DNA of 29,588 bases. Source: Schoenoplectus triqueter. Its lineage: Eukaryota > Streptophyta > Magnoliopsida > Poales > Cyperaceae. Location: the NCBI GenBank assembly GCA_964058805.1, contig CAXKVV010000451.1:1-29588 (forward strand), in the 5' to 3' direction. Below, in pieces: positions 19,388 through 28,630 of this stretch. Each line of letters begins with the position of its first letter. The stretch's first letter is position 1. The translations under genes and the position numbers were made by a program. The notes under the pieces are model-generated. The model searched no databases and had not been told where the DNA came from. It saw only the letters and a program-made list of their open reading frames with translations.

Positions 19388-22347
19388 CTGCAAGTAAAAT
19401 AAATGGGTTAGACAAATTGTTATAACCAAAGAAGAAATAGAAGGAAGGAAAGATCTAACCTATCGCCTCGTCGCCTGAGACCGGCGGGACTGAATCGGGG
19501 GCAGGGATATCGGTCGCCTCAGGAGGACCTGCAGGTGTACCAGACCCGGCTGCAAAATAAAATGGAAAGCATAAATACATGAAAAATAAAATACGGGCAA
19601 AAGACAAAAGGAAATATAAGATACCGGGAGAAGCATGAGGCTCGGCGAGACCCTCGCTAGCCGGAAACCCCGTCTCTGGGCTGTGAAATAGCTGCTCCAC
19701 CAGCCAGCTCTCATCCAACTCTGAGTCGTAGTCGACTGCAACCCGCTCAGTCGAGACTCTGTCATCTGTGGCCATAAGAGGCTGCCCGTCGGGAGATGAA
19801 GAAGCATGAGATGGCCCTCCCTCGATCAGTAATGGCTCGTCGCCTGCGGGCTCGACAGCCAATGGACTCCCTTGCTCTAAAGAAGCCTCCTCTGATCGTA
19901 CAAGAGTGAGCACTGGCCCCAAAACCACGTCAAAGGAGTCACCATCCCCGGTAGGCACCAGCAAAATCGACGGTGAAGCAGGACCGTCATAAAAGAAAGG
20001 CTCCGAGCGGTGAGGAGACGCCATGTCATCGGCCTCAGGGTCTGTAAAATATACATGTAAGAATGAAAATACTAGTGCATGCTGGCAACTAGGTATTAAA
20101 TGAAGCACACGAACCTGCGACGGCAAGGTCGGTGCAAAACCCTGGAATAGCAGTGCTCGCAGGCGCCGATGGATCTGCTATGATGTCGTCTCGGGTAGCC
20201 TCCACAGGAGATGTCCCATGAGCTGAAAAACAAACCCTAATCAGAGATGTAAATGAAGTGCGCCCGAATAAGGATAGGCGAGTCAATAAAGAAAATCACC
20301 CGGAGTGGGAGAAGGAAAAGAAGATGGAGAAGATGGCTGAGAGGCACCGTCTCGATCTCTCTCCATGGTAGCTGGGGCCGGTGGCTCGACGTGTGGCTGA
20401 GAATGAACGCCGACTACTCGTGGACGAGGGACCGAGAACCCGGGCTCCGCGTGATCATACTCATAAGCCAGCTCTGAATCAAAAGAGAATTGGTCGAAAT
20501 GAGATGAAGATTATCGAAAAGAAATAACCTAAAGGGGTGATGAAGCGTACCTGTGAGAATGGTCCTAACAGGAACATGAGAAAACCGGCTGTCTAAACCC
20601 TGAAAGTCGACAGGCTCTGCAGCAATGGCCGGGAAAGGGCTGCGATCACGCGAAACAATGCCATCTAATAGAGGCTGGCCATCTCGTGGACATGTACTCC
20701 GGACGACCACCGGAGGGGTATATGACTGATAAGAGCGAATGGTCTCATAATACCACTGCTGATAACGCCTCGTGAAGGTGGAAGTCCTAGAGGTGGATAC
20801 CATCTGATAGCGAGTGCCCGTGCCTAGTCGGAAGAGGTGAGTGTAGCACCATCCGATACCCTCCAAATCAGCCGCCAGTGATATAGGGCGGAGGAGAGGC
20901 GCTGGAATATCCTGATCCAAGCCAAACTGATGTGCGCATCGATGTGGCGAATAGGGCTCGATGAACATATGATCGCCCAATCTGAGAGGAAGAAAGCCCT
21001 GACGAATACTGATCAGGTACTCCAAATCAATAGGCCTGGCTCGAATGCTAGAAGAGTCAGAAGAGGGAACTCTGCTGTCAATCACCATCCTGTCAGCAAC
21101 CCTAGATGTCCCACGGGCCACTGATCTGTCTCGGGAGAAGCGCAGATGGTCTCGACTCCTGAAGAATCTATACCGGGCAGCCTCCGGAGTCAATGAAGCT
21201 GGCTGCACCCCAGCTAAGTCACTCAATATGGGTAGGCGATCTCGTAGCGTGACCGCCATGCCGGGATCATATGAGCCAGACCAATGCAAATGGAGCCATC
21301 CGCTAATCAGATGCCACGGGATCAGCTCCTGGCACTGTGAAGGACTACGAGATGAAGTCAGACCGCGGAAGCACCTATAAATGTTGGCCAGTACAGGCAC
21401 GGCCAAAGAAATCCTGTCGCCACGCGCGATCAGGCTCGCCATAATGAACACCGAAGGCCGAATGGTGTATGCGGGGGAGCTAGGTAATAAGAAATAGCAA
21501 ATCCACCAAGAGATGAAGGCGGTCAGATAAGTCTCCCGATCCACGTCATGTGAACACAGGGTATCCTGAGATGGGATAGGGCCGTCATAATGAATCTCGA
21601 GCCGACCTGTACCAAATGGATCTCTGGTGGAAGCCAGACCCGTAGGGCGAGTGTGGACCCGATCGGTGAAATAGGCGATCCAATGTCTGAACGGAACTCC
21701 GGGATGCCCCCTCCGTAGATGATGGTAAATCTCATAAATCCTATGCAAAGAAGGCGGGAATCGAGTGAAGTCCCCCGAGTCAGCGGGTGAGACCATGAAC
21801 TCGTCATAGAAATGACCGAAGATCGGCAGCCCGGTCAACTGCTGTATCTCTAAGAGGGTCGGAGTCAGCTCCCGATCATCGATAAACAGAGTGTTGGTGG
21901 AATAGTTCCACCGCTCACAAAAGGCCCGTAGCCAGGGTGTGTCGATATGATAATGAAACATCGACAAGAAAACCGAGTCATATATCCCGGCTCGCCTGAG
22001 CAGAGTCCCCTCCCGCATGAGCACATATCGGGTCCACTCTAGCTGATATCCATGGCACTCTAAGGGAGTGATGAAGGGAGCAGTAGTCCACCTGTGGGCC
22101 TCCCCGTCGATAATCTCCTTGCCCAGGAGATGTGTCAAAGGAGCTGTAGAAGCAACGCCTAAGGGCTGAAGGGGCATGACGTCATGAGGCTGATCATCCC
22201 TGAAGAATAAACCGCCGCCTCGCGGGTAGACAGGAGTCGCTCGGATGGCTGAGATGAGAGGAGTCCAATCGCTAGGATCCTCGTAAAAGGAATGATAATG
22301 ACTCAAGGGGCGACGCGGAATGGCGTCGTGAGATGAAACTACAATAC
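18777..22347 (-). CDS. Antisense plant-mobile-domain gene carried by element R, exons 2-7 (spliced model)
   Basis: Exons on the minus strand: 22347-20551, 20473-20300, 20222-20115, 20041-19625, 19549-19460 and 19387-18777 (stop). Every junction has GT and AG, introns are 77, 77, 73, 75 and 72 nt, and every intron is phase 1, each joining a final G to the next exon. The joined frame is open for 3197 nt. The large first exon listed holds the PMD fold; the middle exons are Pro/Ser/Ala/Glu-rich linkers; the last is helix-rich. The exon at 22347 starts after a pyrimidine-rich acceptor (CCTCTTCAG), and no in-frame ATG precedes the conserved block, so an upstream exon is needed. LTR copies A and C carry one that fits; with it the protein would be about 1110-1120 residues. 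R's own LTR is truncated before that exon, so this copy lacks its start. PMD proteins are nuclear plant proteins related to MAIN/MAIL1; biochemical activity is not established. Confidence 0.75.
19625..20041 (-). CDS. Exon 5 of the antisense PMD gene (acidic, Pro/Ser-rich linker)
   Basis: It has 139 codons with many Asp, Glu, Pro and Ser, including SELDESWLVEQLF. It looks like a flexible linker without a known domain. The acceptor is TTTTACAG|AC and the donor CCCG|GTATCT. The unspliced frame reads on through the T-rich intron as a hydrophobic stretch that could be mistaken for a membrane segment. Confidence 0.65.
20551..22347 (-). CDS. Exon 2: plant mobile domain (aminotransferase-like family)
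   Basis: The open frame continues upstream to a TTG at 22429, but its first ATG is at 22177, after the conserved WTPLISAIRATP block. PMD features are seen in order: LRAFCERWNYSTNTLF, then LTPTLLEIQQLTGLPIFGHFYDEF, then a helical FISWWICYFLL, then RISLAVPVLANIYRCF, and a Trp/His-rich part (WHLISGWLHLHWSG). These match the pattern of PMD proteins (ERW..TNTF..., GLPI.G..YDE, LAPAVLA.IY). The exon ends ACAG|GTACGC. An unspliced reading would run 46 codons further to a stop at 20414. Confidence 0.75.
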
Positions 22348-22401
22348 CTGAAGAGGAGAAGACGTCATGAGAAATGAAGTGATGAATAATAAGGAATAAT
22401 G

Positions 22402-22443
22402 CACCAAGACAAGCCTTTCGAGCGTTCAAGGCTCGTCTTGGTG
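22402..22443. other. 16-bp stem-loop just before the 3' LTR of R
   Basis: Arms 22402-22417 (CACCAAGACAAGCCTT) and 22428-22443 pair at 15 of 16 positions; the remaining pair is a G-U wobble in minus-strand RNA. The loop is 10 nt. It ends 10 bp before the LTR start, where a polypurine tract would be expected but is not seen. Confidence 0.7.
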
Positions 22444-22640
22444 GGTGGCTCTTTGTTTACCCTTGAAAAATTTCAAGGATAAATAGATGAATAAATGAAA
22501 TAAATTGATGATAAATCATAAGAAAGGGGAAGAAGAGAGGGAGCAGTAGAAAGGTGGCCCACTGATCAGGGAAGGTCGCTGCATAATCCCGGAACAAATC
22601 CATTAGTCCCACAACGGAATGCTGGGCATGAAGTGAAGAG

Positions 22641-22648
22641 TATAAATA
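22641..22648 (+). promoter_or_regulatory. Sense TATA box, type 1, LTR B
   Basis: TATAAATA in GAGTATAAATACCCCGC, the counterpart of the LTR A box. Confidence 0.7.
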
Positions 22649-22677
22649 CCCCGCTATTCTCTATCCACTCAGCATGA

Positions 22678-22725
22678 GTGACACCCAAGAAGATCGAGGG
22701 AGAGAGGAGACCTCTTGGGTGTCAC
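22678..22725 (+). promoter_or_regulatory. Transcript-start stem-loop, type 1, LTR B
   Basis: Arms 22678-22692 (GTGACACCCAAGAAG) and 22711-22725 pair at 14 of 15 positions, starting 30 bp after the TATA box. Confidence 0.7.
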
Positions 22726-22886
22726 CATGTGATTATATCTTTTCTGACAAGTGGGACCCACATGGCAGTCCCTTATGAGCAGCTCCAATGACATGGACCT
22801 AGCCTATTTTGTTAAGGAAGCTAACCAACCCGGAACAGAGGTTAAGCATTAATCCCACAATGGAATAATATGGTGAAAGACGAGGA

Positions 22887-22894
22887 TATAAATA
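22887..22894 (+). promoter_or_regulatory. Sense TATA box, type 2, LTR B
   Basis: TATAAATA in GGATATAAATACCCCACC, 246 bp after the first box. Confidence 0.7.
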
Positions 22895-22920
22895 CCCCAC
22901 CACCTCCTACTAATTCGAGG

Positions 22921-22973
22921 TGGCTGACCCTCGGGAGATTTAGGAGAGAGAAAATCTCCTGATGGGTCAGCCA
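22921..22973 (+). promoter_or_regulatory. Transcript-start stem-loop, type 2, LTR B
   Basis: TGGCTGACCC (22921-22930) pairs perfectly with 22964-22973. Inside it GGAGATTT (22934-22941) pairs with AAATCTCC (22952-22959). The sequence is unlike type 1, but the position (27 bp after TATA) and size are the same. LTR C ends the window inside a type 2 arm (29565-29588). Confidence 0.75.
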
Positions 22974-23790
22974 TGTGATTATATCTTCTCTGACAAGTGG
23001 GACCCACCTGGCAGCCCCTTGTAGATGAACCTAATAGCATAGCCTATCTGATGAGTCATCCATATGACCATTTTCACTGACAGGTGGACCCCACACCTCA
23101 GTGACCTATTGAAGAGGGTCAGAATTGAACCCTAGAAATCTGCCTTTGAAGCTAACCCTAGAAAGGAGCTGAAGCAGTATAATCCCTATACTACATGAAA
23201 TGATGTCAATGCCAAGCTAGCATTTTGATGCAACTAATCATGAGAAATTCCAAATGTGATTTTGCTTTCAAGGCTGACCTGGTGCCAAAGCTGCGAGCAA
23301 CCACCTAACCATGCTTTGATTTGTGTCAATTACTGATAAGTAGTCAGTTCTTTGACCAAGTCACCATCATGTTAAGGGATTGAAAGTCAATTTCACAAGA
23401 CTGATCAGGTGCCAAAGCTGGGAGCAACCATCTGATCAAGTCTAGATTTGTATTAATTGCTGATAAGTAGTCAGCATTTGATCAAATCAAGCCCTAATAA
23501 ATATCAATATAAGTCTAATTGATATTTAGTTAGGGTGGTTTCTGCAAGAGAGAGATAATTGGCAGAAACACAGAGCTATAATTGAGATCAGGGATTAATT
23601 CATAAGGAATAATAGGGTTTTATGAATAAAAGAATTTTTAATTCAGAGAGGCAAGGGCAAAAATGGAATTAAAATTACAGGGATGATCATCATGAATTTA
23701 GGGATTTTTGGTGAAATTTTCATGATTTTTGGATAAGTGGAGCTATCAGAATAAATTCAGGGAAGATAAAAGCAGAATAAATGGACTGAT

Positions 23791-23997
23791 CAAGAGAGCA
23801 TTCAAGAATAGGATTAGTTTCATTATGTAATAGATTAGATATTTAATCAAGATTCTGTTACAACATATTTAGCTGTTTCTTGAAGCCTCTTCTGTTAGGC
23901 GCTCCTCTATTGAGATCTATATATACATCTTCTGTATCTGAAAAACATTTAATCAATGAAATTGATTCTTCCAGTTTCTATTCTCTCTGTTCTTATA
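23791..23997 (+). mobile_element. Fragment of another LTR (copia-like 3' part)
   Basis: This 207-bp piece is not in A or C. It holds GATTCTGTTACAAC, CTATATATACA, CTGTATCTG, AATCAATGAAATTGATTC and a pyrimidine-rich end, a pattern I associate with the promoter-to-end part of plant Ty1/copia LTRs. It sits at the junction between B (plus) and C (minus). Confidence 0.45.
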
Positions 23998-24215
23998 GTT
24001 CTTGTCTCGACTAATCATTCTATACGTTGCATTACTTGTGCAAGATTACTATATTGCTCTACACCCCTTGTGTGAGCGTATTCAATCATGAGTTACTTGC
24101 TCATGGCAGCGAGTCATTAAGATGTCACCTATCTAGGACATCATAATGTTCTTCCTCTTCAGAGTCGATGTATATCTCCATGTTAGTATCGTAGCTCTGA
24201 TTATTCTTCATCAGG

Positions 24216-24464
24216 TGTCAAGATGTTCTTGTCTCGACATACTTCTTCATGCTGCTATCAAAGCCTTATTCATCTCACGTCAAGATGTTCCTGTCTCGAC
24301 GTATCTTGTTATTCTTCATCAAGTGTCAAGATGTTCTTGTCTCGACATATCTTCTCATATTGCTATTGAAGCCTTAATCATCTCACGTCAAGATGTTCCT
24401 GTCTCGACGTATCTTCTGTCATTGCAACTTTATTTATCTTCCGTCAAGGTGTTCTCGTCTTGAC
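24216..24464. repeat. Tandem hairpin array in LTR C
   Basis: Five stem-loops start at 24216, 24278, 24324, 24386 and 24443. The first four alternate TGTCAAGA...TCTCGACA and CGTCAAGA...TCTCGACG at 62- and 46-bp steps, giving a 108-bp higher-order unit. Confidence 0.75.
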
Positions 24465-24539
24465 TAATCGTTCTAAATGTTATATCATATGTGCAAATAT
24501 TCCTACATGGCTCTACACTCCTTATGTGAGCATATTTAT

Positions 24540-25850
24540 TCATTTTTAAAATGCACAAAGTCTATTATAATATCTTCCATTATTATAAAGATGCATTTAT
24601 TATTATTATTATTATTACTATTATTATTATTATTATTATTACAATTATTATATTACTATTATTATTTTTATTATTATTATTTTTATTTCTTAAACCCTAT
24701 TTGTCTATGTAGAAAATTATTTACAAAAATAATAGGAAAAGGGGTAGCTATTAATATTTTTGGGATTTTTATAATGGCTAAAATAGTAGAATTTTTATTT
24801 TAATTATTTCTAAACTCTATTTATTTTGTAGAAAATCACTTACAAAAATAATAGAAAATAAGATGGCTATGTTTTTTATTTATATTTTTAAAATGCTTAT
24901 AATAGCTAAAGTAATAGAATTTTGTTATTATATTCTATTATATTGTAATACTATTCATGATGTAAGAATTATTTACAAAATCAAAAGATGGTTAGTTATA
25001 CTATTTTACTACTATTATATTTTTATTATTATTATTTTCTTTTATATTTTTTTATATTTATAATAGCTAAAAGAAATCATTACTAATATTCTATTCTATT
25101 TATTATACTATTCATTATATCTATTTTTATTATCTCTATTTATTATCTATAGAAAGTATAAGATTTTTTTTATTACTAGTCATAAGAGATGAAATTCATT
25201 ATGTTTTTATTACAACTATTATTTTATTACATTTTATTCATCAAAAGTATTTTTATTATATATTTGTATAGGAATAACAAAAGAAATACAATTCATATTA
25301 TAAAACTATATTATTATTCTTTATTATAAAAGAAAATAGTATTTTACTATTTATTACCATGGTATTATATTTTTGTATATTTTGTATTATTTATTTTTAT
25401 TATTCTTATTCTTTTTTATAGAAAGATATCAAGAAAATATCAATATAATATCTATTATTATTCATATATTTTATTTATCAAAGAATATAGCTAATCTCAT
25501 TATTTATTATAGTATATTACTATCATCATTATTATTTCATGGGAAATCACTTGAAAAATCACTAAAATATATCTAGTTATTATTTATGATTTTTATTTGT
25601 ATTTTTGGAATTTTTATAGTATTTAAAATGACAAGTCAAAGCTAGGTCAACTATATCAATATATGTAATGTATTTTGCTTTTAAATTGTTTTATCATGAT
25701 TATATTTTTAAAACTGGAATATTATTGTATAGAAAAATAATATGAAAAATAAGAAAATTTTAGAAACAAATTTGAGTTAATTTGGGGTTCATGAGCATTT
25801 TTAAATCATTTATTTACCATATATAATTAATGTTCTGTTATTAATTGATT
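24540..25850. other. AT-rich LTR C segment with ATT microsatellite
   Basis: It matches 7780-9000. An expanded ATT run lies at about 24595-24690. The Leu/Tyr-rich ORF across it is a microsatellite artefact. Confidence 0.7.
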
Positions 25851-27469
25851 AATGGGCTTAATCTGGGCCGCCAGATCTATATCAAGATTGGCACTCATCT
25901 TTCATTTTAATATTATTCTTATTTGGGCCGTCAGATTAGATTAAGATTTGCACTGCGTGGATCGAAGGCCCAGATCAATTCATGCTTTAATTTTCTAAAT
26001 GTCCGATAGCTTAGACCCTTTGGATATGTTTCAATATTCGTGCAGCCTTCCAAGATTAGTGCGGAGAGCGTCCCCTTCTTTCTTCCTTCTCTGTGCTTTG
26101 AGATGCGCACTGGATAAACGATCTTGATACTCCGGCGACCTAATCGGAGATCGGCCATTACCTGCAGCGTCGCCTTGATACGAAGAGCTAGTCTGTACCT
26201 TTAGATCGTGCATCGGTACGGTGGATCACCGGAATTATCACACCCAAGTACCAACTCATACCGGAATTCGGTACCAGATGAATTCAACCGAAATTGAACC
26301 TTGTTCTAGCTTCAATTCTTCCATTTTACTGTCTAATCGTGTAATTCTGAGTTCTAATTGACGCAATCCAGTGTTTTATTCTTGTAATTTCCTCTAATTC
26401 ATGTTAATCGTCGAGTTCCAGAATGAACAGTCAATACCGATTACTGAAGCTGGACGGATTCTTGCATTCCCAACCAATTGATACATTTCTTTTCATTAAA
26501 CCTCATCGTCAGCTATGATAGCATCTGGATTGAGTGAATAATTGCCTCAATTATGAGAAAAGATGGCAGTTATACATATTCAATCTCAATCTTTGATAAC
26601 TGTTCAATTTTCCGCGATTCCAATTGATGAATTGATCAAGAATTGGAATCTTTGAACAATCAATTAGGAATGCAAGAGTCTGAGAGATCAATTGATCTTC
26701 GATCAGCGCTAAAGCATGACTGTGAGGTTGAGAGATCGTTCAATCTTCGATCAACCCGATTATTCCAGCGTATCAGTTATATTTTCAAGCCAATTAACCG
26801 AAATACAATCAAAGAAATAAAAGATAAAAGATAGAAATAGCAAGGCGACGGCTTAGAGAAGAAATTTGATCCAAAATATTGGATAATTCGGATAGTAAAG
26901 GAAAAATATATGAGAAAATTACAATCAACAGTATTGAGAGTATACTGATATATGAAAATCGAGTACAATTGTGATTCAAATCATTAGCTTCGATCATAAC
27001 ACTAACCTTCACCCTTTCCTTAGTCTTGAGCTCTCTAATTCACTGTAATTGAGGTAGAGGGAGTGTGTATACCGAGCTCTCAACACTTGTTGAGTTCAAT
27101 CGGTTAGTAAAGCTTCTAACTTGCTCTCTGGGTCGTCTCTTGAAGGGCTATGGGTCTCTCCTCTTTTTGTGAATCAATTCTGAGGGTTTATATAAGCTAG
27201 GGGTATGTGTATTGCTAAATGGTGATTGGTTGAGTAATTAGTGTTTGGATTACGGTTTAAACTCAATCTCAACCCTTGGTTCAATCTAAATCAGTGGCTA
27301 AGATGCATTTGTGTTTTCTAATTACTCAATTGAGTCAATCTTTAGCAGTTAAGCCGTTTTGAGTTAGTTGCATATACTCTCTTATTTACCCCTTTGCCAC
27401 TATTCGGCCTTCATATCCTTGCAAGCCTTTCTGGCTCTTTCTAGAACTTTCCAAGCCTTACACTATGCC
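25851..27469. other. Central LTR C segment, no gene seen
   Basis: It shares the GGGCCGyCAGAT motifs with A at its start, then diverges. It contains a second TATATAAGC near 27190 on the plus strand. No protein family is recognisable. Confidence 0.5.
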
Positions 27470-27476
27470 TATATAA
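27470..27476 (+). promoter_or_regulatory. Candidate TATA box for the antisense LTR transcript (copy C)
   Basis: TATATAA, 513 bp upstream of the ATG at 27989, on the strand antisense to the LTR. Confidence 0.45.
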
Positions 27477-27988
27477 GCTGCTAGCATGCCCCCTTAGCTC
27501 CATTTTACAGAATTGATCTCAATTCGCATCTTCTTCTCCATTACAAGCTATAATCAAGTCTCAAGCTTTCAGTCCAATTCCTTGCTTGTTTCTTCTGTTT
27601 CAAAGCTTCACCATCATCAACTCAGTGTCAGGCAACTCCCTGTGCTCTCATCTAGTCGATTTGCAAGCTCCATCACAGTGTTTGATCAACTCACTTCTAG
27701 GCCGAGTTGTGAATTGATGCAACTCCTACATCCAGCATTCAACTCCTCTCAATTGTCACTCTAACACCATCGCCTGAGGTCCTAGAAGCTCTCCCAGCCC
27801 TTAATTGCAAGTTTCAAGCTTCAATTGGCAAGTTCAAAGTTTTGACCCGAGGTGTTGCTTCTTGCCATTTCTCTATTTATATTGTATCATTCTGAAATCT
27901 AAATCTATACACCTTCTCTCCTTTGTACTAGATAGCCAGGGCCAAGAGCAATTGATCTGAAGTTGATCCCTTTGTGTGATCTCCATTG

Positions 27989-28127
27989 ATGGCGCCATTA
28001 AACTCTTCTGTTATCGCGAGGAAGAAGAAGAGAAGGAGAGAGAAGAAGGAGGGAGCGGGCCCTTCAGCGCCTGCGCCTGGCGCGCATGAGCCGAGGCGGA
28101 GAAGAAAGAAGGTGCAGCGTGCGCCAG
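27989..28127 (+). CDS. Candidate first exon of the antisense PMD gene, LTR C copy
   Basis: An ATG followed by 46 codons plus one base: a basic peptide with RKKKRRREKKEG, GPSAPAPG and RRRRKK, ending at GCGCCAG|GT (donor GT at 28128-28129) in phase 1. It keeps KKEG-GPSA and the terminal APG junction of the A copy, but little else is alike. The basic stretches look like nuclear localisation signals. The unspliced ORF is only about 55 codons. If C belongs to an element whose body lies to the right, this exon would be its antisense start. Confidence 0.5.
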
Positions 28128-28384
28128 GTGCATACTTCTTTTTATTTCAAATTTAAATCTCTGCAAATGTTTCCATATAGAACTGGTTTGTAGTTTGCTT
28201 ACGCACCATAGGTTCATAGATCTGACAATGGGCCCCATCTGTAGGATTACTGAGTCTAGGCGCATAGTAATGGGTTAATGATTGATTAGTGCATAGTTTG
28301 GGTTAATTGATATGATATGGCATGTTATGATTGGCCCATTAGTTTAATCATCTTCCTTTATCTCTGATTATCCATTAACCAATG

Positions 28385-28630
28385 CTGAGGTGGCCTTATA
28401 GTATAGTGCCATGTGGCACAGGGCTGGGTGAAGTGGCCTCCTCTGGCTGTGCCATGTGGCATGGGGTTGGGTGAAGTGGCCCTGTTGTGTGGTGCCATGT
28501 GGCAATAGAGTGATGAGGTGGCCCACTGGCTGTCTGCCACGTGGCACTTAGGTGGGGCCCACCTGTCAGTGACTCATACCTGGGTGGGGCCCACTTGCTG
28601 ACATGGCCCAATGAGAGGCTGCCACGTGGC
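28385..28630. repeat. Degenerate GTGGCAC repeat with two perfect G-boxes (LTR C)
   Basis: The counterpart of 11500-11830. GCCACGTGGC is at 28536-28545 and 28621-28630; GTGGGGCCCAC at 28552-28562 and 28584-28594. Confidence 0.7.

Larger units (their letters stand above)
13051..23790 (+). mobile_element. Element R: Ty3/gypsy (Tat-like) retrotransposon, pol to truncated 3' LTR
   Basis: R reads on the plus strand as pol, a spacer with a 240-bp tandem repeat, an antisense multi-exon PMD gene and a 3' LTR starting at 22454. Its left part is cut at 13051 by the insertion of L; the cut falls exactly on a codon boundary of the polyprotein (GAA ATC TAC...). The LTR is lost after about 1.3 kb at a junction with a foreign LTR fragment. 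R and L overlap in polyprotein residues 1702-2037 and are very similar, so they are recent members of one family. Confidence 0.85.
22454..23790 (+). mobile_element. LTR B (3' LTR of element R, truncated)
   Basis: It starts with TGTTTACCC at 22454 and is the reverse complement of A from 13050 inwards to about 11950. Unlike A it has two promoters in tandem, 246 bp apart (TATA at 22641 and 22887). It stops matching at about 23790. Confidence 0.85.

Noticed and set aside
19450..19624. Hydrophobic stretch YFLLSFARILFFMYLCFPFYF as a membrane segment
   Set aside because: It is the translation of a T-rich 75-nt intron (19624-19550) with clear GT and AG ends.
20414..22429. Single unspliced 671-codon ORF starting at 22429
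   Set aside because: The start is TTG, the first ATG is 84 codons inside after conserved residues, and the end lies beyond a good donor. A spliced exon explains it better.
24477..25576. Leu/Tyr/Phe-rich ORFs in the AT-rich blocks
   Set aside because: Products of ATT microsatellites and A/T-rich LTR sequence, without codon structure.
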